DNA from: Microtetraspora glauca
GTDB taxonomy: Bacteria > Actinomycetota > Actinomycetes > Streptomycetales > Streptomycetaceae
NCBI GenBank assembly: GCA_000721275.1
Contig: JOFO01000059.1
Coordinates: 1 to 57,897, forward strand
Reading direction: 5' to 3'
Length of the DNA stretch: 57,897 nt
Under the pieces are notes generated by a model. The model searched no databases. It saw only the letters and a program-made list of their open reading frames with translations, and was not told the origin of the DNA. Numbering within the stretch: position 1 is the stretch's first letter; each line of letters starts with the position of its first letter. The translations under genes were made by a program, and so were the position numbers. Below, in pieces: positions 34,677 through 44,752 of this stretch.

Positions 34677-35294
34677 ATGACGGAGACGGCGGAGACGTAC
34701 GGGGCCGGGGTCGTGGTGCGGTGGATGGGCGCGGTCGCGGCGGCGGTGGAACGGGAGGCCGGGCGGCTGACCGAGCTGGACGCGGCGATCGGCGACGCGG
34801 ACCACGGGGCCAATCTGAAGCGCGGGTTCGCCGCCGTGGCGGCGGCGCTGGCGAAGGAGCCGCCCGCGACGCCGGGCGCGGTCCTGGTGGCCGCCGGGCG
34901 GGAGCTGATCTCCACGGTCGGCGGGGCGTCCGGGCCGCTGTACGGGACGCTGCTGCGGCGGGCGGGCAAGGCGCTCGGCGACGCGGAGGAGGTCACCCGG
35001 GCCGGGCTCGCGGACGCGCTGGGCGCCGGGGTCGCGGCGGTCGGGCAGCTCGGCGGGGCCGTACCGGGCGACAAGACGATGCTGGACGCGCTGGTTCCGG
35101 CGGTGGCGGCGCTGCCCGGGTCCTTCGCCGCGGCGCGGGCCGCCGCCGAGGAGGGCGCGCGGGCGACCGTCCCGCTGCGGGCGCGCAAGGGCCGGGCCAG
35201 CTATCTCGGCGAGCGGTCGGTCGGGCACCAGGACCCGGGGGCGACGTCGGCGGCGCTGCTGTTCGCGGCGCTGGCGGAGGTGACGGCCGGATGA
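34677..35294 (+). CDS. dhaL: Dihydroxyacetone kinase ADP-binding subunit DhaL
   Basis: A 205-aa subunit carrying the tightly bound ADP that is rephosphorylated by DhaM. The Mg-ADP Asp residues are in LDAAIGDADHGANL (about 35-48); GGASGPLYGTLLRRAG and GDKTMLDALVPA are typical. It starts seven bases after dhaK and its stop overlaps the dhaM ATG (ATGA). Confidence 0.95.
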   Translation: MTETAETYGAGVVVRWMGAVAAAVEREAGRLTELDAAIGDADHGANLKRGFAAVAAALAKEPPATPGAVLVAAGRELISTVGGASGPLYGTLLRRAGKALGDAEEVTRAGLADALGAGVAAVGQLGGAVPGDKTMLDALVPAVAALPGSFAAARAAAEEGARATVPLRARKGRASYLGERSVGHQDPGATSAALLFAALAEVTAG

Positions 35295-35698
35295 GCGGAG
35301 GCAGGGTCGGAATCGTGCTGGTCTCGCACAGCGCGGCCGTCGCCGCGGCGGTGGCGGAGCTCGCGCGGGGCCTGGCCGGCGGCGGCGACCTGGCGCCGGT
35401 CGCGGCGGCTGGCGGCACCCCGGACGGGGGGCTCGGCACGAGCGCGGAGCTGATCGCCGCGGCGGCGGAGGGCGTCGACGCGGGGGCCGGGGTGGCCGTC
35501 CTGGTCGACCTGGGGAGCGCGGTCCTCACGGTGAAGGCGCTGCTCGCGGAGGGCGACGAACTCCCGGAGGGGACCCGGCTCGTGGACGCGCCGTTCGTGG
35601 AGGGCGCGGTGGCCGCCGTGGTGACGGCGAGCGCGGGCGGCGACCTCGACGCGGTGGCGGCGGCGGCCTCGGAGGCGTACGCCTACCGCAAGGTCTGA
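35291..35698 (+). CDS. dhaM: PTS EIIA-type phosphotransfer subunit DhaM
   Basis: A 135-aa mannose-type EIIA domain that passes phosphate from HPr to DhaL-ADP. The phosphorylated His is in IVLVSHSAAVA (about residue 11), and VAVLVDLGSAVLTVKALL plus DAPFVEGAVAAVVTASAG are conserved. Unlike E. coli DhaM it lacks fused HPr and EI domains, so it depends on general PTS proteins encoded elsewhere. The last codons and stop are part of a threefold 15-bp repeat. Confidence 0.93.
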   Translation: MSGGRVGIVLVSHSAAVAAAVAELARGLAGGGDLAPVAAAGGTPDGGLGTSAELIAAAAEGVDAGAGVAVLVDLGSAVLTVKALLAEGDELPEGTRLVDAPFVEGAVAAVVTASAGGDLDAVAAAASEAYAYRKV

Positions 35699-35729
35699 CA
35701 CCGCAAGGTCTGACACCGCAGGGTCCGAC
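35685..35729 (+). repeat. Three tandem 15-bp copies across the dhaM stop codon
   Basis: ACCGCAAGGTCTGAC occurs at 35685-35699 and 35700-35714 exactly, and at 35715-35729 with two changes. The first copy contains the end and stop codon of dhaM. Confidence 0.9.
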
Positions 35730-35737
35730 GCGGGTCC

Positions 35738-35780
35738 GAGGGGTGCCCCGGCCGGGTTCCACGCCGCCGGGGCGCCCCTC
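35738..35780. terminator. Terminator hairpin after dhaKLM, possibly bidirectional
   Basis: A 15-bp stem with one mismatch (35738-35752 with 35766-35780) and a 13-base loop. It ends dhaKLM; on the minus strand it would also end a short transcript from the promoter-like element at 35818-35840. Confidence 0.75.
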
Positions 35781-35817
35781 GTCGTCCGAGCAGCAGCAAC
35801 GCACTGGGACGGGGTCC

Positions 35818-35840
35818 ACGCTAGTGCGGGGGTCTGACAA
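35818..35840 (-). promoter_or_regulatory. Promoter-like TTGTCA-N11-TAGCGT element
   Basis: On the minus strand TTGTCAGACCC begins an element with TAGCGT (35818-35823) after an 11-base spacer. This short spacing matches the RecA-independent (PafBC-type) damage-inducible promoters of actinobacteria, consensus TTGTCRGTG-N8-TANNNT, except at two positions after TTGTCAG. No convincing gene follows; the terminator hairpin does, about 30 bases after the expected start. Confidence 0.4.
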
Positions 35841-35932
35841 CGCGCCCTCTCCCGCCCCGGCCGGCGCCCCGCGGCGGAGCGTGGGTGACCGATGCCGCAT
35901 TGTGATGAGGCAGGTCAACCCACTACTGTCGC

Positions 35933-36104
35933 AGGGCCTTGGTGTTCGGGAAACCGGTGCAGTACCGGTGCGGCCCTCGCCACTGTGATCGGGAGGTCCG
36001 GCTCCATCCCCCAGGGGAAGCCACTGCTCCGCCGCGGGAGACCGTCGTGGGGTGGGAAGGCGGAGTCGGGCGGCACTACCGTCAGCCAGGAGACCGGCCA
36101 GGGC
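35933..36104 (+). ncRNA. Cobalamin (AdoCbl) riboswitch
   Basis: The leader of cbiM contains the cobalamin-aptamer landmarks in order: TGGTGTTCGGGAA, CCGGTGC/CGGTGCGG, CGCCACTGTGA (35978-35988), and the B12-box end AGCCAGGAGACC (36084-36095). Ends are approximate. It should switch off cobalt uptake when cobalamin is plentiful. The 35846-35932 stretch before it holds only GC-rich leader sequence. Confidence 0.93.
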
Positions 36105-36127
36105 GCGTTGTCCATCCACGAGGTGCT

Positions 36128-36140
36128 GGAGAGGGTCTCC
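36128..36140 (+). promoter_or_regulatory. Shine-Dalgarno hairpin of the riboswitch output
   Basis: GGAGA-GGG-TCTCC folds the cbiM ribosome site into a 5-bp hairpin six bases before the ATG, so translation control by the upstream aptamer is plausible. Confidence 0.5.
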
Positions 36141-36145
36141 CGATC

Positions 36146-36841
36146 ATGCATATCGCCGAGGGGTATCTGCCCCCCGTCCACGCCGCCGCCTGGGGCGTCG
36201 CGGCGGCTCCGTTCGTCGTCCACGGCGTCCGCGCGCTCACCCGCGAGGTGCGCGCCCACCCCGAGTCCACCCTGCTGCTGGGCGCGTCCGGCGCCTTCAC
36301 CTTCGTCCTGTCCGCGCTCAAACTGCCGTCGGTGACCGGCAGTTGCTCCCATCCGACGGGTACGGGCCTGGGTGCCATCCTGTTCCGGCCGCCGATCATG
36401 GCGGTGCTCGGCACGATCACGCTGCTGTTCCAGGCGCTGCTGCTCGCGCACGGCGGACTGACGACGCTGGGCGCCAACGTCTTCTCGATGGCGATCGTCG
36501 GCCCCTGGGCGGGATACGGGACGTACGCGCTGCTGAAGCGGTCCGGGGCGCCGCTGATGGCGGCCGTGTTCTGCGGCGCGTTCGTCGCCGACCTCTCCAC
36601 GTACTGCGTGACCAGCGTCCAGCTGGCGCTCGCCTTCCCCGACCCGGGCAGCGGGGTGGCGGGTTCGCTCGCCAAGTTCGGCGGCATCTTCGCGCTGACG
36701 CAGATCCCGCTCGCCGTGAGCGAGGGGCTGCTGACCGTCCTGGTGATGCGGCTGCTCACCCAGTCCAGCAAGGGCGACCTGCTGCGGCTCGGGGTGCTCG
36801 GCCGGCCGGAGGAGAAGCGACGCGAGGGGGCGGCGGCGTGA
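36146..36841 (+). CDS. cbiM: Cobalt ECF transporter substrate-specific membrane protein CbiM
   Basis: A 231-aa membrane protein that binds and translocates Co(II) for cobalamin synthesis. The start [10 protein letters not shown] is fixed by function, because Met1 and His2 coordinate the metal in CbiM/NikM. Further marks: [20 protein letters not shown] (metal-site loop, about 66-85), [22 protein letters not shown]. Six or seven TM helices. First gene of cbiMNQO behind a cobalamin riboswitch; stop overlaps the cbiN start. Confidence 0.96.
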   Translation: MHIAEGYLPPVHAAAWGVAAAPFVVHGVRALTREVRAHPESTLLLGASGAFTFVLSALKLPSVTGSCSHPTGTGLGAILFRPPIMAVLGTITLLFQALLLAHGGLTTLGANVFSMAIVGPWAGYGTYALLKRSGAPLMAAVFCGAFVADLSTYCVTSVQLALAFPDPGSGVAGSLAKFGGIFALTQIPLAVSEGLLTVLVMRLLTQSSKGDLLRLGVLGRPEEKRREGAAA

Positions 36842-37209
36842 TGAGCCGGAACGCGAAGATCAACACGCTGCTGCTCGCGCTGGTGGCGGCGCTGGCGGTG
36901 CTGCCGCTGGCGCTCGGCCTCGGCGACCACAAGGAGGAGCCGTTCGCCGGCGCCGACGCGGAGGCGGAGACGGCGATCACCGAGATCGAGCCGGACTACG
37001 AGCCGTGGTTCAGCCCGCTGTACGAGCCGCCGTCCGGTGAGATCGAGTCGGCGCTGTTCGCGCTCCAGGCGGCGCTGGGCGCCGGTGTCCTCGCGTACTA
37101 CTTCGGGCTGCGGCGCGGTCGGCGGCAGGGCGAGGAGCGGGCGGCGGCCCGGGGCGAGGGCGGCGCGCCGGGCGCGGACGCCGGCGCGGACGCGGACCGG
37201 GGCGCGTAG
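36841..37209 (+). CDS. cbiN: Cobalt transporter accessory subunit CbiN
   Basis: A 122-aa protein with two TM helices (about 9-29, and 77-95: ALFALQAALGAGVLAYYFGL) flanking an acidic external loop containing EPFAGADAEAE and EPDYEPWFSPLYEPPSGEIES, the CbiN signature. It helps load Co(II) into CbiM. The C-terminal tail is Ala/Gly/Asp-rich and longer than usual. ATG overlaps the cbiM stop by one base; GAGGGGG upstream. Confidence 0.95.
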   Translation: MSRNAKINTLLLALVAALAVLPLALGLGDHKEEPFAGADAEAETAITEIEPDYEPWFSPLYEPPSGEIESALFALQAALGAGVLAYYFGLRRGRRQGEERAAARGEGGAPGADAGADADRGA

Positions 37210-37215
37210 CCGCGG

Positions 37216-37965
37216 ATGCTGCCGATCGACGCGGCGGCGCACAGCAGTCGCTGGCGCCGCCGCCATCCTGTGGAGAAGGCCGTCCTCGGTTTCGGTCTGA
37301 CGCTGTGCGCGGTGTGCCTGCCGCCGTGGCCGGGCGCGGTCCTGGTCGCCGCGGCGGCGCTCGCGGTGCTGCTCGGTCCGGCCGGGGTGCCGGGCCGGCA
37401 GCTGTGGCGGGCCTTCCGGATCCCGCTGGGCTTCTGCGTCACGGGCGCGGTGCCGCTGCTGTTCGCGGTGGGCGGTGCCGGAGGGTTCGTGGCCTGGGCG
37501 CCGGACGGGCCGGTCCGCGCCGGTGAACTGCTGCTGCGGACGGCCTCGGCCTCGCTGGGGGTGCTGCTGTTCGCCTTCACCACGCCGGTGTCGGACGTGC
37601 TGCCGCGGCTGGTGCGGGCCGGGGTGCCGGCGCCGGTGGTGGACGTGGCCCTGGTGATGTACCGGATCGTGTTCCTGCTGCTGGACGCGCAGGCGAAGGT
37701 GCGGCAGGCGCAGGCGGCGCGGCTCGGGGCGACGACCCGGGGCGCGGTGTGGCGGTCGCTGGCCGGGCTCGGCGCGACGTCGTTCGTCCGCGCCTTCGAC
37801 CGGGCGCAGCGGCTCCAGACCGGTCTGGCCGGGCGGGGGTACGACGGGACGCTGCGGGTCCTGCTGCCCGAGGCGCCCGTCTCCCGTCCGTTCCTCGCGG
37901 CGACGGGCGGTCTCCTCGCGGGGCTCGTCGCCCTCACCCTCGTCCTGGAAAGGTTCCTGCCATGA
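37216..37965 (+). CDS. cbiQ: ECF transporter T component CbiQ
   Basis: A 249-aa transmembrane coupling protein linking CbiMN to the CbiO ATPases. Marks: PVEKAVLGFGLTLCAV, ALVMYRIVFLLLDAQAKVRQAQAARLG, and the coupling motif AQRLQTGLAGRGYDG. The ATG lies six bases after cbiN and the stop overlaps cbiO (ATGA). Confidence 0.94.
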   Translation: MLPIDAAAHSSRWRRRHPVEKAVLGFGLTLCAVCLPPWPGAVLVAAAALAVLLGPAGVPGRQLWRAFRIPLGFCVTGAVPLLFAVGGAGGFVAWAPDGPVRAGELLLRTASASLGVLLFAFTTPVSDVLPRLVRAGVPAPVVDVALVMYRIVFLLLDAQAKVRQAQAARLGATTRGAVWRSLAGLGATSFVRAFDRAQRLQTGLAGRGYDGTLRVLLPEAPVSRPFLAATGGLLAGLVALTLVLERFLP

Positions 37966-38804
37966 CGTCTCCCACCCCGGTCGTGGAGCTGGTGCGCGCG
38001 GGTTTCGCGTACGAGGACGGGCCGCCCGTCCTCACGGACGTCGGGTTCGCCGTGCCGGCGGGCCGGGCGGTCGCGCTGCTCGGGCGGAACGGCGGCGGGA
38101 AGACGACGCTGCTGCGGCTGCTGAGCGGCGGGCTGCGGTGCGGGAGCGGGACGCTGCTGCTGGACGGCGCGGAGGTGGTGTACGACCGGAAGGGGCTGAC
38201 ACGGCTGCGGACCTCGGTGCAGCTGGTGACGCAGGACCCGGACGACCAGCTGTTCGCCGCGTCGGTGGCGCAGGACGTGTCGTTCGGGCCGATGAACCTG
38301 GGGCTGCCGGAGGAGGAGGTGCGGCTGCGGGTCGCGGAGGCGCTGGAGGCGCTGGACATCACGGCGCTCGCGGACCGGCCGACGCACCTGCTGTCCTTCG
38401 GCCAGCGGAAGCGGGCGGCGATCGCGGGCGCGGTGGCGATGCGGCCCCGGGTGCTGATCATGGACGAGCCGACGGCGGGACTGGACCCGCACGGGCAGGA
38501 GCGGCTGCTGGAGACCCTGGAGCGGCTGCGGGCGGCGGGCACGACGGTGGTCATGGCCACGCACGACGTGGACCTGGCGCTGCGCTGGGCCGACGACGCC
38601 GCGGTGCTCTCCCCCGCCGGGCTGCGCACGGGTCCGGCGGCGGAGCTCCTGGCGGACGACGCGCTGCTGGAGGCGGCCCGGCTGCGGCGCCCCTGGGCGG
38701 TCCCGGTCGGCCGGCTGCTGCGGGCGCGGGGCCTGCTGCCGGAGGGCGTACCGGCGCCGCTGACGGCGGAGGAGCTGGATCTGCTGCTGGACCGGGTGGG
38801 CTGA
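37962..38804 (+). CDS. cbiO: ECF transporter ATPase CbiO
   Basis: A 280-aa ATPase energising cobalt uptake. Walker A GRNGGGKTT near 44, Q-loop LVTQDPDDQLFAASVAQDVSFGP, signature LSFGQRKRAAIAGA near 145, Walker B VLIMDEPTAGLDP. The signature reads LSFGQ, common in ECF ATPases. ATGA overlap with cbiQ; last gene of the operon. Confidence 0.95.
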   Translation: MTSPTPVVELVRAGFAYEDGPPVLTDVGFAVPAGRAVALLGRNGGGKTTLLRLLSGGLRCGSGTLLLDGAEVVYDRKGLTRLRTSVQLVTQDPDDQLFAASVAQDVSFGPMNLGLPEEEVRLRVAEALEALDITALADRPTHLLSFGQRKRAAIAGAVAMRPRVLIMDEPTAGLDPHGQERLLETLERLRAAGTTVVMATHDVDLALRWADDAAVLSPAGLRTGPAAELLADDALLEAARLRRPWAVPVGRLLRARGLLPEGVPAPLTAEELDLLLDRVG

Positions 38805-38953
38805 GCGGGGCGGCCGCCTTCGGTCGTCGGCGCCAGGAGCCGAGCCGCCGGCTTCCGGCCGACGGCCTCGCGCAGGCGCCGTCCTCGTGCGTGAGCGTCG
38901 TGCCCGTGAGGCCCGGGAGGACAAGGCGGGGAGCCGCCTCTACCGAGTAGTAA

Positions 38954-41071
<2,118 letters not shown>

Positions 41072-41105
41072 CGCCCGCACCGTGAGCACCGCGGCCGGCC
41101 GATCC

Positions 41106-41117
41106 TAGGATGCGAGC
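41106..41117 (+). promoter_or_regulatory. Leaderless promoter -10 element of padR
   Basis: TAGGAT (41106-41111) stands six bases before the ATG and no Shine-Dalgarno is present, so padR may have its own leaderless transcript in addition to read-through. Confidence 0.5.
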
Positions 41118-41657
41118 ATGTCCCTCCCGCACGCGATCCTCACCGCGCTGCTCGAAAAGCCGTCCTCCGGCCTCGAACTGACGCGCCGCTTCGACAAGTC
41201 GATCGGCTACTTCTGGTCGGCGACCCACCAGCAGATCTACCGGGAGCTGGGGCGGCTGGAGGAGGCGGGGCAGATCCGCGCCCTGCCCTCCCCGGTGCCG
41301 GTGCGCGGGCAGCGCAAGGAGTACGAGGTGCTGCCCGCCGGCCGGGAGTCGCTGCGCGCGTGGGTCGGCGCCGCCGAGGACCCCAAGCCGCTGCGGTCCG
41401 CGCTGCTGCTGCGGATGCGGGCCGCCGCGGTGGTCGGCTCGGCCGGGCTGCGCGCCGAACTGGAGCGCCACCTCGCGCTGCACCGCGCCCAGCTCGACGC
41501 GTACCACCGCATCGAGGAGCGGGACTTCCCGCCCGAGCGGCGCGCCGCCGAACCCGACCGGCTGCGCCACCTGGTGCTGCGCGGCGGCATCGACCTGGAG
41601 CGCTTCTGGGTGGAGTGGCTGACCGCCGCCCTCGCCGAACTCGGCCCCGGGGACTGA
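41118..41657 (+). CDS. PadR-family regulator
   Basis: A 179-aa winged-helix repressor of the PadR-s2 type. Residues 1-75 are the wHTH (HAILTALLEKPSSGLELTRRFDKSIGYFWSATHQQIYRELGRLEEAG, given as the family hallmark at 5-50); residues about 90-175 are the helical dimer domain. Follows the FadH-like gene and is the probable owner of the palindrome upstream of it. Inducer unknown. Confidence 0.93.
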   Translation: MSLPHAILTALLEKPSSGLELTRRFDKSIGYFWSATHQQIYRELGRLEEAGQIRALPSPVPVRGQRKEYEVLPAGRESLRAWVGAAEDPKPLRSALLLRMRAAAVVGSAGLRAELERHLALHRAQLDAYHRIEERDFPPERRAAEPDRLRHLVLRGGIDLERFWVEWLTAALAELGPGD

Positions 41658-41804
41658 CCGGAAACGGACCCCCGGCCGGGTCCCACGTGTCTCCCGCGCC
41701 CCCGTTCCGCGCCCTTCCGCCCCCGCCGCGCGCCGGGCCGCGCCCCCGCCGCCGTGGATACTGGACGGTACAGCTTTCACGGTCCACGACAGGAAAGGGC
41801 GGGT

Positions 41805-43199
41805 ATGGCCGACGACTTGGGGGGCCGCCGGACGCGTCACGCGGTGGTCATCGGGGGAAGTCTCGCCGGACTCCTGGCGGCACGGGTCCTCGCCGAGCAC
41901 GCGGAACGGGTCACGGTGGTCGAGCGCGACCGCCTGCCGGAGGGGCCGGACGCCCGGCCCGGCGTGCCGCAGGGCCGGCACCTGCACGTCCTCATCGAGG
42001 GCGGCCGGCAGGCGCTCGACGAGCTGCTGCCCGGATTCACCGACGAGTTGCGGGGGCTCGGCGCGCCGAAGGTGGCCATGCCGGCGGACATGGTGCAGTG
42101 GCAGTCCGGCCAGTGGTTCACCCGGCTGCCCGCCTCCGCGCACTTCTACAGCGGCCCGCGGCCCCAGCTGGAGTGGCTGGTGCGGCAGCGGGTGCTCGCC
42201 GATCCGCGCGTCGAACTGATCGAGGGCACCGAGACGGTGGGCCTGACCGGCACCGCCCGCCGGGTCACCGGGGTCCGGCTGCGCGAGCGCGGCGCGGGCG
42301 CCGGGCGGGAGCCCCGTACCCTCGACGCCGATCTGGTGGTCGACGCCTCCGGGCGGTCCACGAAGGCGCCGGACTGGCTGGCGGCGATCGGCGCGGAGGC
42401 GCCGCACGAGGAGACCCTGGACACCGGCCTCGCCTACAGCTCGCGGGTGTACCGGCCGACGGACGCGGTGCCGGACACCGACGCGCTCGGCTACTACGTC
42501 GTACCCGGGCCCCGGCAGCCGTACGGCGCGGTGATCGTCCCGCTCGGGGACGACGGGCGGTACATCGTCACCCTGTCGGGGCTGCGCGGCGACGAACCGC
42601 CCACCGACGAGGGGGCGTTCGAGGAGTACGCCAAGCGGATGCCGCACCCGGTGATCAGCGAGTGGCTGGCCGCGGCGGAGCCGGCCGGACCCGTGCACGG
42701 CTTCCGGCAGACCGCGAACATCCGCCGCCGGTACGACCGTCCGGGCCGCCGCCCGGCCGGCTTCCTCGCCACCGGCGACGCGCTGTGCGCCTTCAACCCC
42801 ATCTACGGGCAGGGCATGGCGGTGGCGGCGCTCACGGCGGTCGCGCTGCGCCGGGCGCTGGCCGACCCCCGGCGGACGCCGACCACGCTGCGGGTGCAGC
42901 GGGCGCTGCTCGACGCCTCCCGGCAGGCGTGGGACATCTCGGCGGGCGCCGACAAGAAGATGCCGGGCGCGACGGGCGACGCGGCCCGGTCGAAGCCGGC
43001 GGACCGGGTGGCCGGCTGGTATCTGGCCCGGGTGCAGGAGCGGGCGGCCGGCGACGCCGTGGTGGGCGTGCCGTTCCGGGCGGTGCTGACGCTCACGGCG
43101 CCGTTCTCCCGCCTGTTCGCGCCGGACGTGCTGCGGGCGGCGCTGTTCGGGCCGGTCCCGGAGACCCCGGCGGAGCCGCCCCTGCGTCTCGGCGGGTGA
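41805..43199 (+). CDS. FAD-dependent monooxygenase/oxidoreductase (geranylgeranyl-reductase-like)
   Basis: A 464-aa flavoprotein of the group A monooxygenase-like superfamily. N-terminal HAVVIGGSLAGLLAARVLAEHA (about 12-33), DADLVVDASGRSTKAPDWL (about 172-190) and FLATGDALCAFNPIYGQGMAVAA (about 320-343, FAD-ribityl motif). The C-terminal part is helical. Substrate unknown; such enzymes hydroxylate or reduce lipophilic compounds. ATG with GAAAGGG upstream; GATACT about 45 bases upstream is a possible -10. No partner enzymes nearby. Confidence 0.85.
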   Translation: MADDLGGRRTRHAVVIGGSLAGLLAARVLAEHAERVTVVERDRLPEGPDARPGVPQGRHLHVLIEGGRQALDELLPGFTDELRGLGAPKVAMPADMVQWQSGQWFTRLPASAHFYSGPRPQLEWLVRQRVLADPRVELIEGTETVGLTGTARRVTGVRLRERGAGAGREPRTLDADLVVDASGRSTKAPDWLAAIGAEAPHEETLDTGLAYSSRVYRPTDAVPDTDALGYYVVPGPRQPYGAVIVPLGDDGRYIVTLSGLRGDEPPTDEGAFEEYAKRMPHPVISEWLAAAEPAGPVHGFRQTANIRRRYDRPGRRPAGFLATGDALCAFNPIYGQGMAVAALTAVALRRALADPRRTPTTLRVQRALLDASRQAWDISAGADKKMPGATGDAARSKPADRVAGWYLARVQERAAGDAVVGVPFRAVLTLTAPFSRLFAPDVLRAALFGPVPETPAEPPLRLGG

Positions 43200-43229
43200 G
43201 GACGGCGGCGGCTCCGGGCCGGGGCGGGA

Positions 43230-44570
43230 TCAGAGGCCCGGGGCCGCCGTGACGACGCCCGCGGCGATGGCGGCGCCGAGGCTCGCGTAGTCGTCGGCGT
43301 TCTGTCCGGCGTAGGCGAGGGCGAAGTCGGCGACGGCGCGGTCGAAGACGTCGGAGGAGCCGAGGTAGGCGGCGATGGCGATGCGGTCGCCGGAGCGGGC
43401 GTGGGCGCGGGCCAGGGCCCGGCCGCAGAGCCGGGCGTAGTCGCGCAGCAGCGACGGCGTCATCGTCTCGACCTCGGCCGAGCCCTTCATGTCCCGCAAC
43501 TGGCGCCAGTAGAAGTGGCGCTGCTCGGGCCCGGTCATCCAGCCGAGGAAGATGTCGCTGGCGGCCTGGGTGAGGCGCTGGCCGCAGACGACCCGCCGGC
43601 CCTGGTGGGGGTGGACGGTGGGCGGCAGGTACGCCTCCAGGACGGAGCGGCCGGCCTCCTTGACCTGGAGGATCAGCGGGTCGCCGTCGTCGCGGCCTTC
43701 GAGGAGGACGACGAAGCAGCGGGTGCCGACGCTGCCGACGCCGACGACCTTGCGGGCGGCGTCGCGGAAGGTGTAGCGGTCGAGGAGGATCCGGCGTTCC
43801 TCGGGGAGCGAGCCGCGGTAGTCGCCGAAGACCGCGCCGAGGGTGATCCGGTCGAGGTCGGTGACGCGTTCCAGGAGCGGCGGGTCGTCGGCGAGGCGCC
43901 GCCCGCCTGCGTCGTCCCGGACGGTGAGCTTGTCGAGCGCCTGGAGGCTGGTGCGGCGGCGGGCCTTGGCGAGGCCGCGGGCGACCCGGTCGCGTGCGCG
44001 GGGGCGGGCGAGGGCGGCGATGTCGTCGGCGTCGATGCGCTCGTACCAGACGGCGAGTTCGCCGAGCCCGGCGAGGCGGCGCATGGTGGCGCGGTACGAC
44101 TCGGCGGCGGTGAGCGCGGCGCGGTGGGCCTTGGCGCGGGGGCAGCCGTTCTGGAGGGCGGCGACGGTGACGCTGGCGGCGAGCCGCTTGACGTCCCATT
44201 CGAAGGGGCCGGGCAGGGTCTCGTCGAAGTCGTTGACGTCGAAGAGGAGCGTCCGTTCGGGTGACGCGTAGACGCCGAAGTTGAGGAGGTGGGCGTCGCC
44301 GCAGAGCTGCACGGTGAGGCCGGTGTTGCGGGTGGCGGCGAGGTCGGCGGCCATGACGGCGGCGGCGCCGCGCAGGAAGGCGAAGGGGGAGGCGGCCATC
44401 CGTCCGTACCGGACGGGGGCGAGGTCGGGGAGGCGGTCGGCGGCCTGCTTCTCCAGGACGGTGAGCGGGTCGGGGCGCTGGGAGCTCGGTATCCACCGTC
44501 CGTGGGAGGAGCGCGGGACCCGTTTGCGGGCCGCACGGCCGTGGCGGGCGCGTTCCGAGGGCGTCGTCAT
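43230..44570 (-). CDS. DUF2252 family protein
   Basis: A 446-aa protein of the DUF2252 family, which has a protein-kinase/aminoglycoside-phosphotransferase-like fold but unproven activity. Conserved: RYGRMAASPFAFLRGAA, LCGDAHLLNFGVY (catalytic-loop-like), FDVNDFDETLPGPFEWDVKRLA (metal-loop-like), and DLKGSAEVE-type DMKGSAEVETM near the C-terminus. Basic N-terminus. GGTGAGG precedes the ATG. Divergent from the HutC-type regulator. Confidence 0.9.
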   Translation of the reverse strand: MTTPSERARHGRAARKRVPRSSHGRWIPSSQRPDPLTVLEKQAADRLPDLAPVRYGRMAASPFAFLRGAAAVMAADLAATRNTGLTVQLCGDAHLLNFGVYASPERTLLFDVNDFDETLPGPFEWDVKRLAASVTVAALQNGCPRAKAHRAALTAAESYRATMRRLAGLGELAVWYERIDADDIAALARPRARDRVARGLAKARRRTSLQALDKLTVRDDAGGRRLADDPPLLERVTDLDRITLGAVFGDYRGSLPEERRILLDRYTFRDAARKVVGVGSVGTRCFVVLLEGRDDGDPLILQVKEAGRSVLEAYLPPTVHPHQGRRVVCGQRLTQAASDIFLGWMTGPEQRHFYWRQLRDMKGSAEVETMTPSLLRDYARLCGRALARAHARSGDRIAIAAYLGSSDVFDRAVADFALAYAGQNADDYASLGAAIAAGVVTAAPGL

Positions 44571-44678
44571 CCGGCCTCACCCCTGTTCCACCGCCGGCAT
44601 CGGCCGGTCCTGTCGCCTGGTCCCCATTACAGGGCGCGACGCGGGTTTCGGCCACTCTGCACGGCCGCACTGGCGGAA

Positions 44679-44690
44679 TGGTTTAGACCA
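44679..44690. promoter_or_regulatory. GntR/HutC-type operator, DasR-site-like
   Basis: TGGTTTAGACCA is a near-perfect 12-base palindrome differing by one base from TGGTCTAGACCA, the core of DasR/HutC-type sites. It lies 62 bases before the ATG of a HutC regulator. Confidence 0.6.
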
Positions 44691-44752
44691 ATGATAGGAA
44701 GTGATCACCCATACGGCCCACGCTGTCACGCTGAGCGAAGAAGGGGTGGATC

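Noticed and set aside
33677..38804. A B12-dependent glycerol fermentation locus (dhaKLM next to cobalt uptake)
   Set aside because: No glycerol or diol dehydratase is present, a terminator separates the two operons, and the riboswitch belongs only to cbiMNQO.
44671..44710. Possible tRNA or small RNA at the sequence with TGGTTTAGACCAATGA
   Set aside because: No cloverleaf can be formed and no T-arm is seen; the palindrome fits a GntR-type operator.
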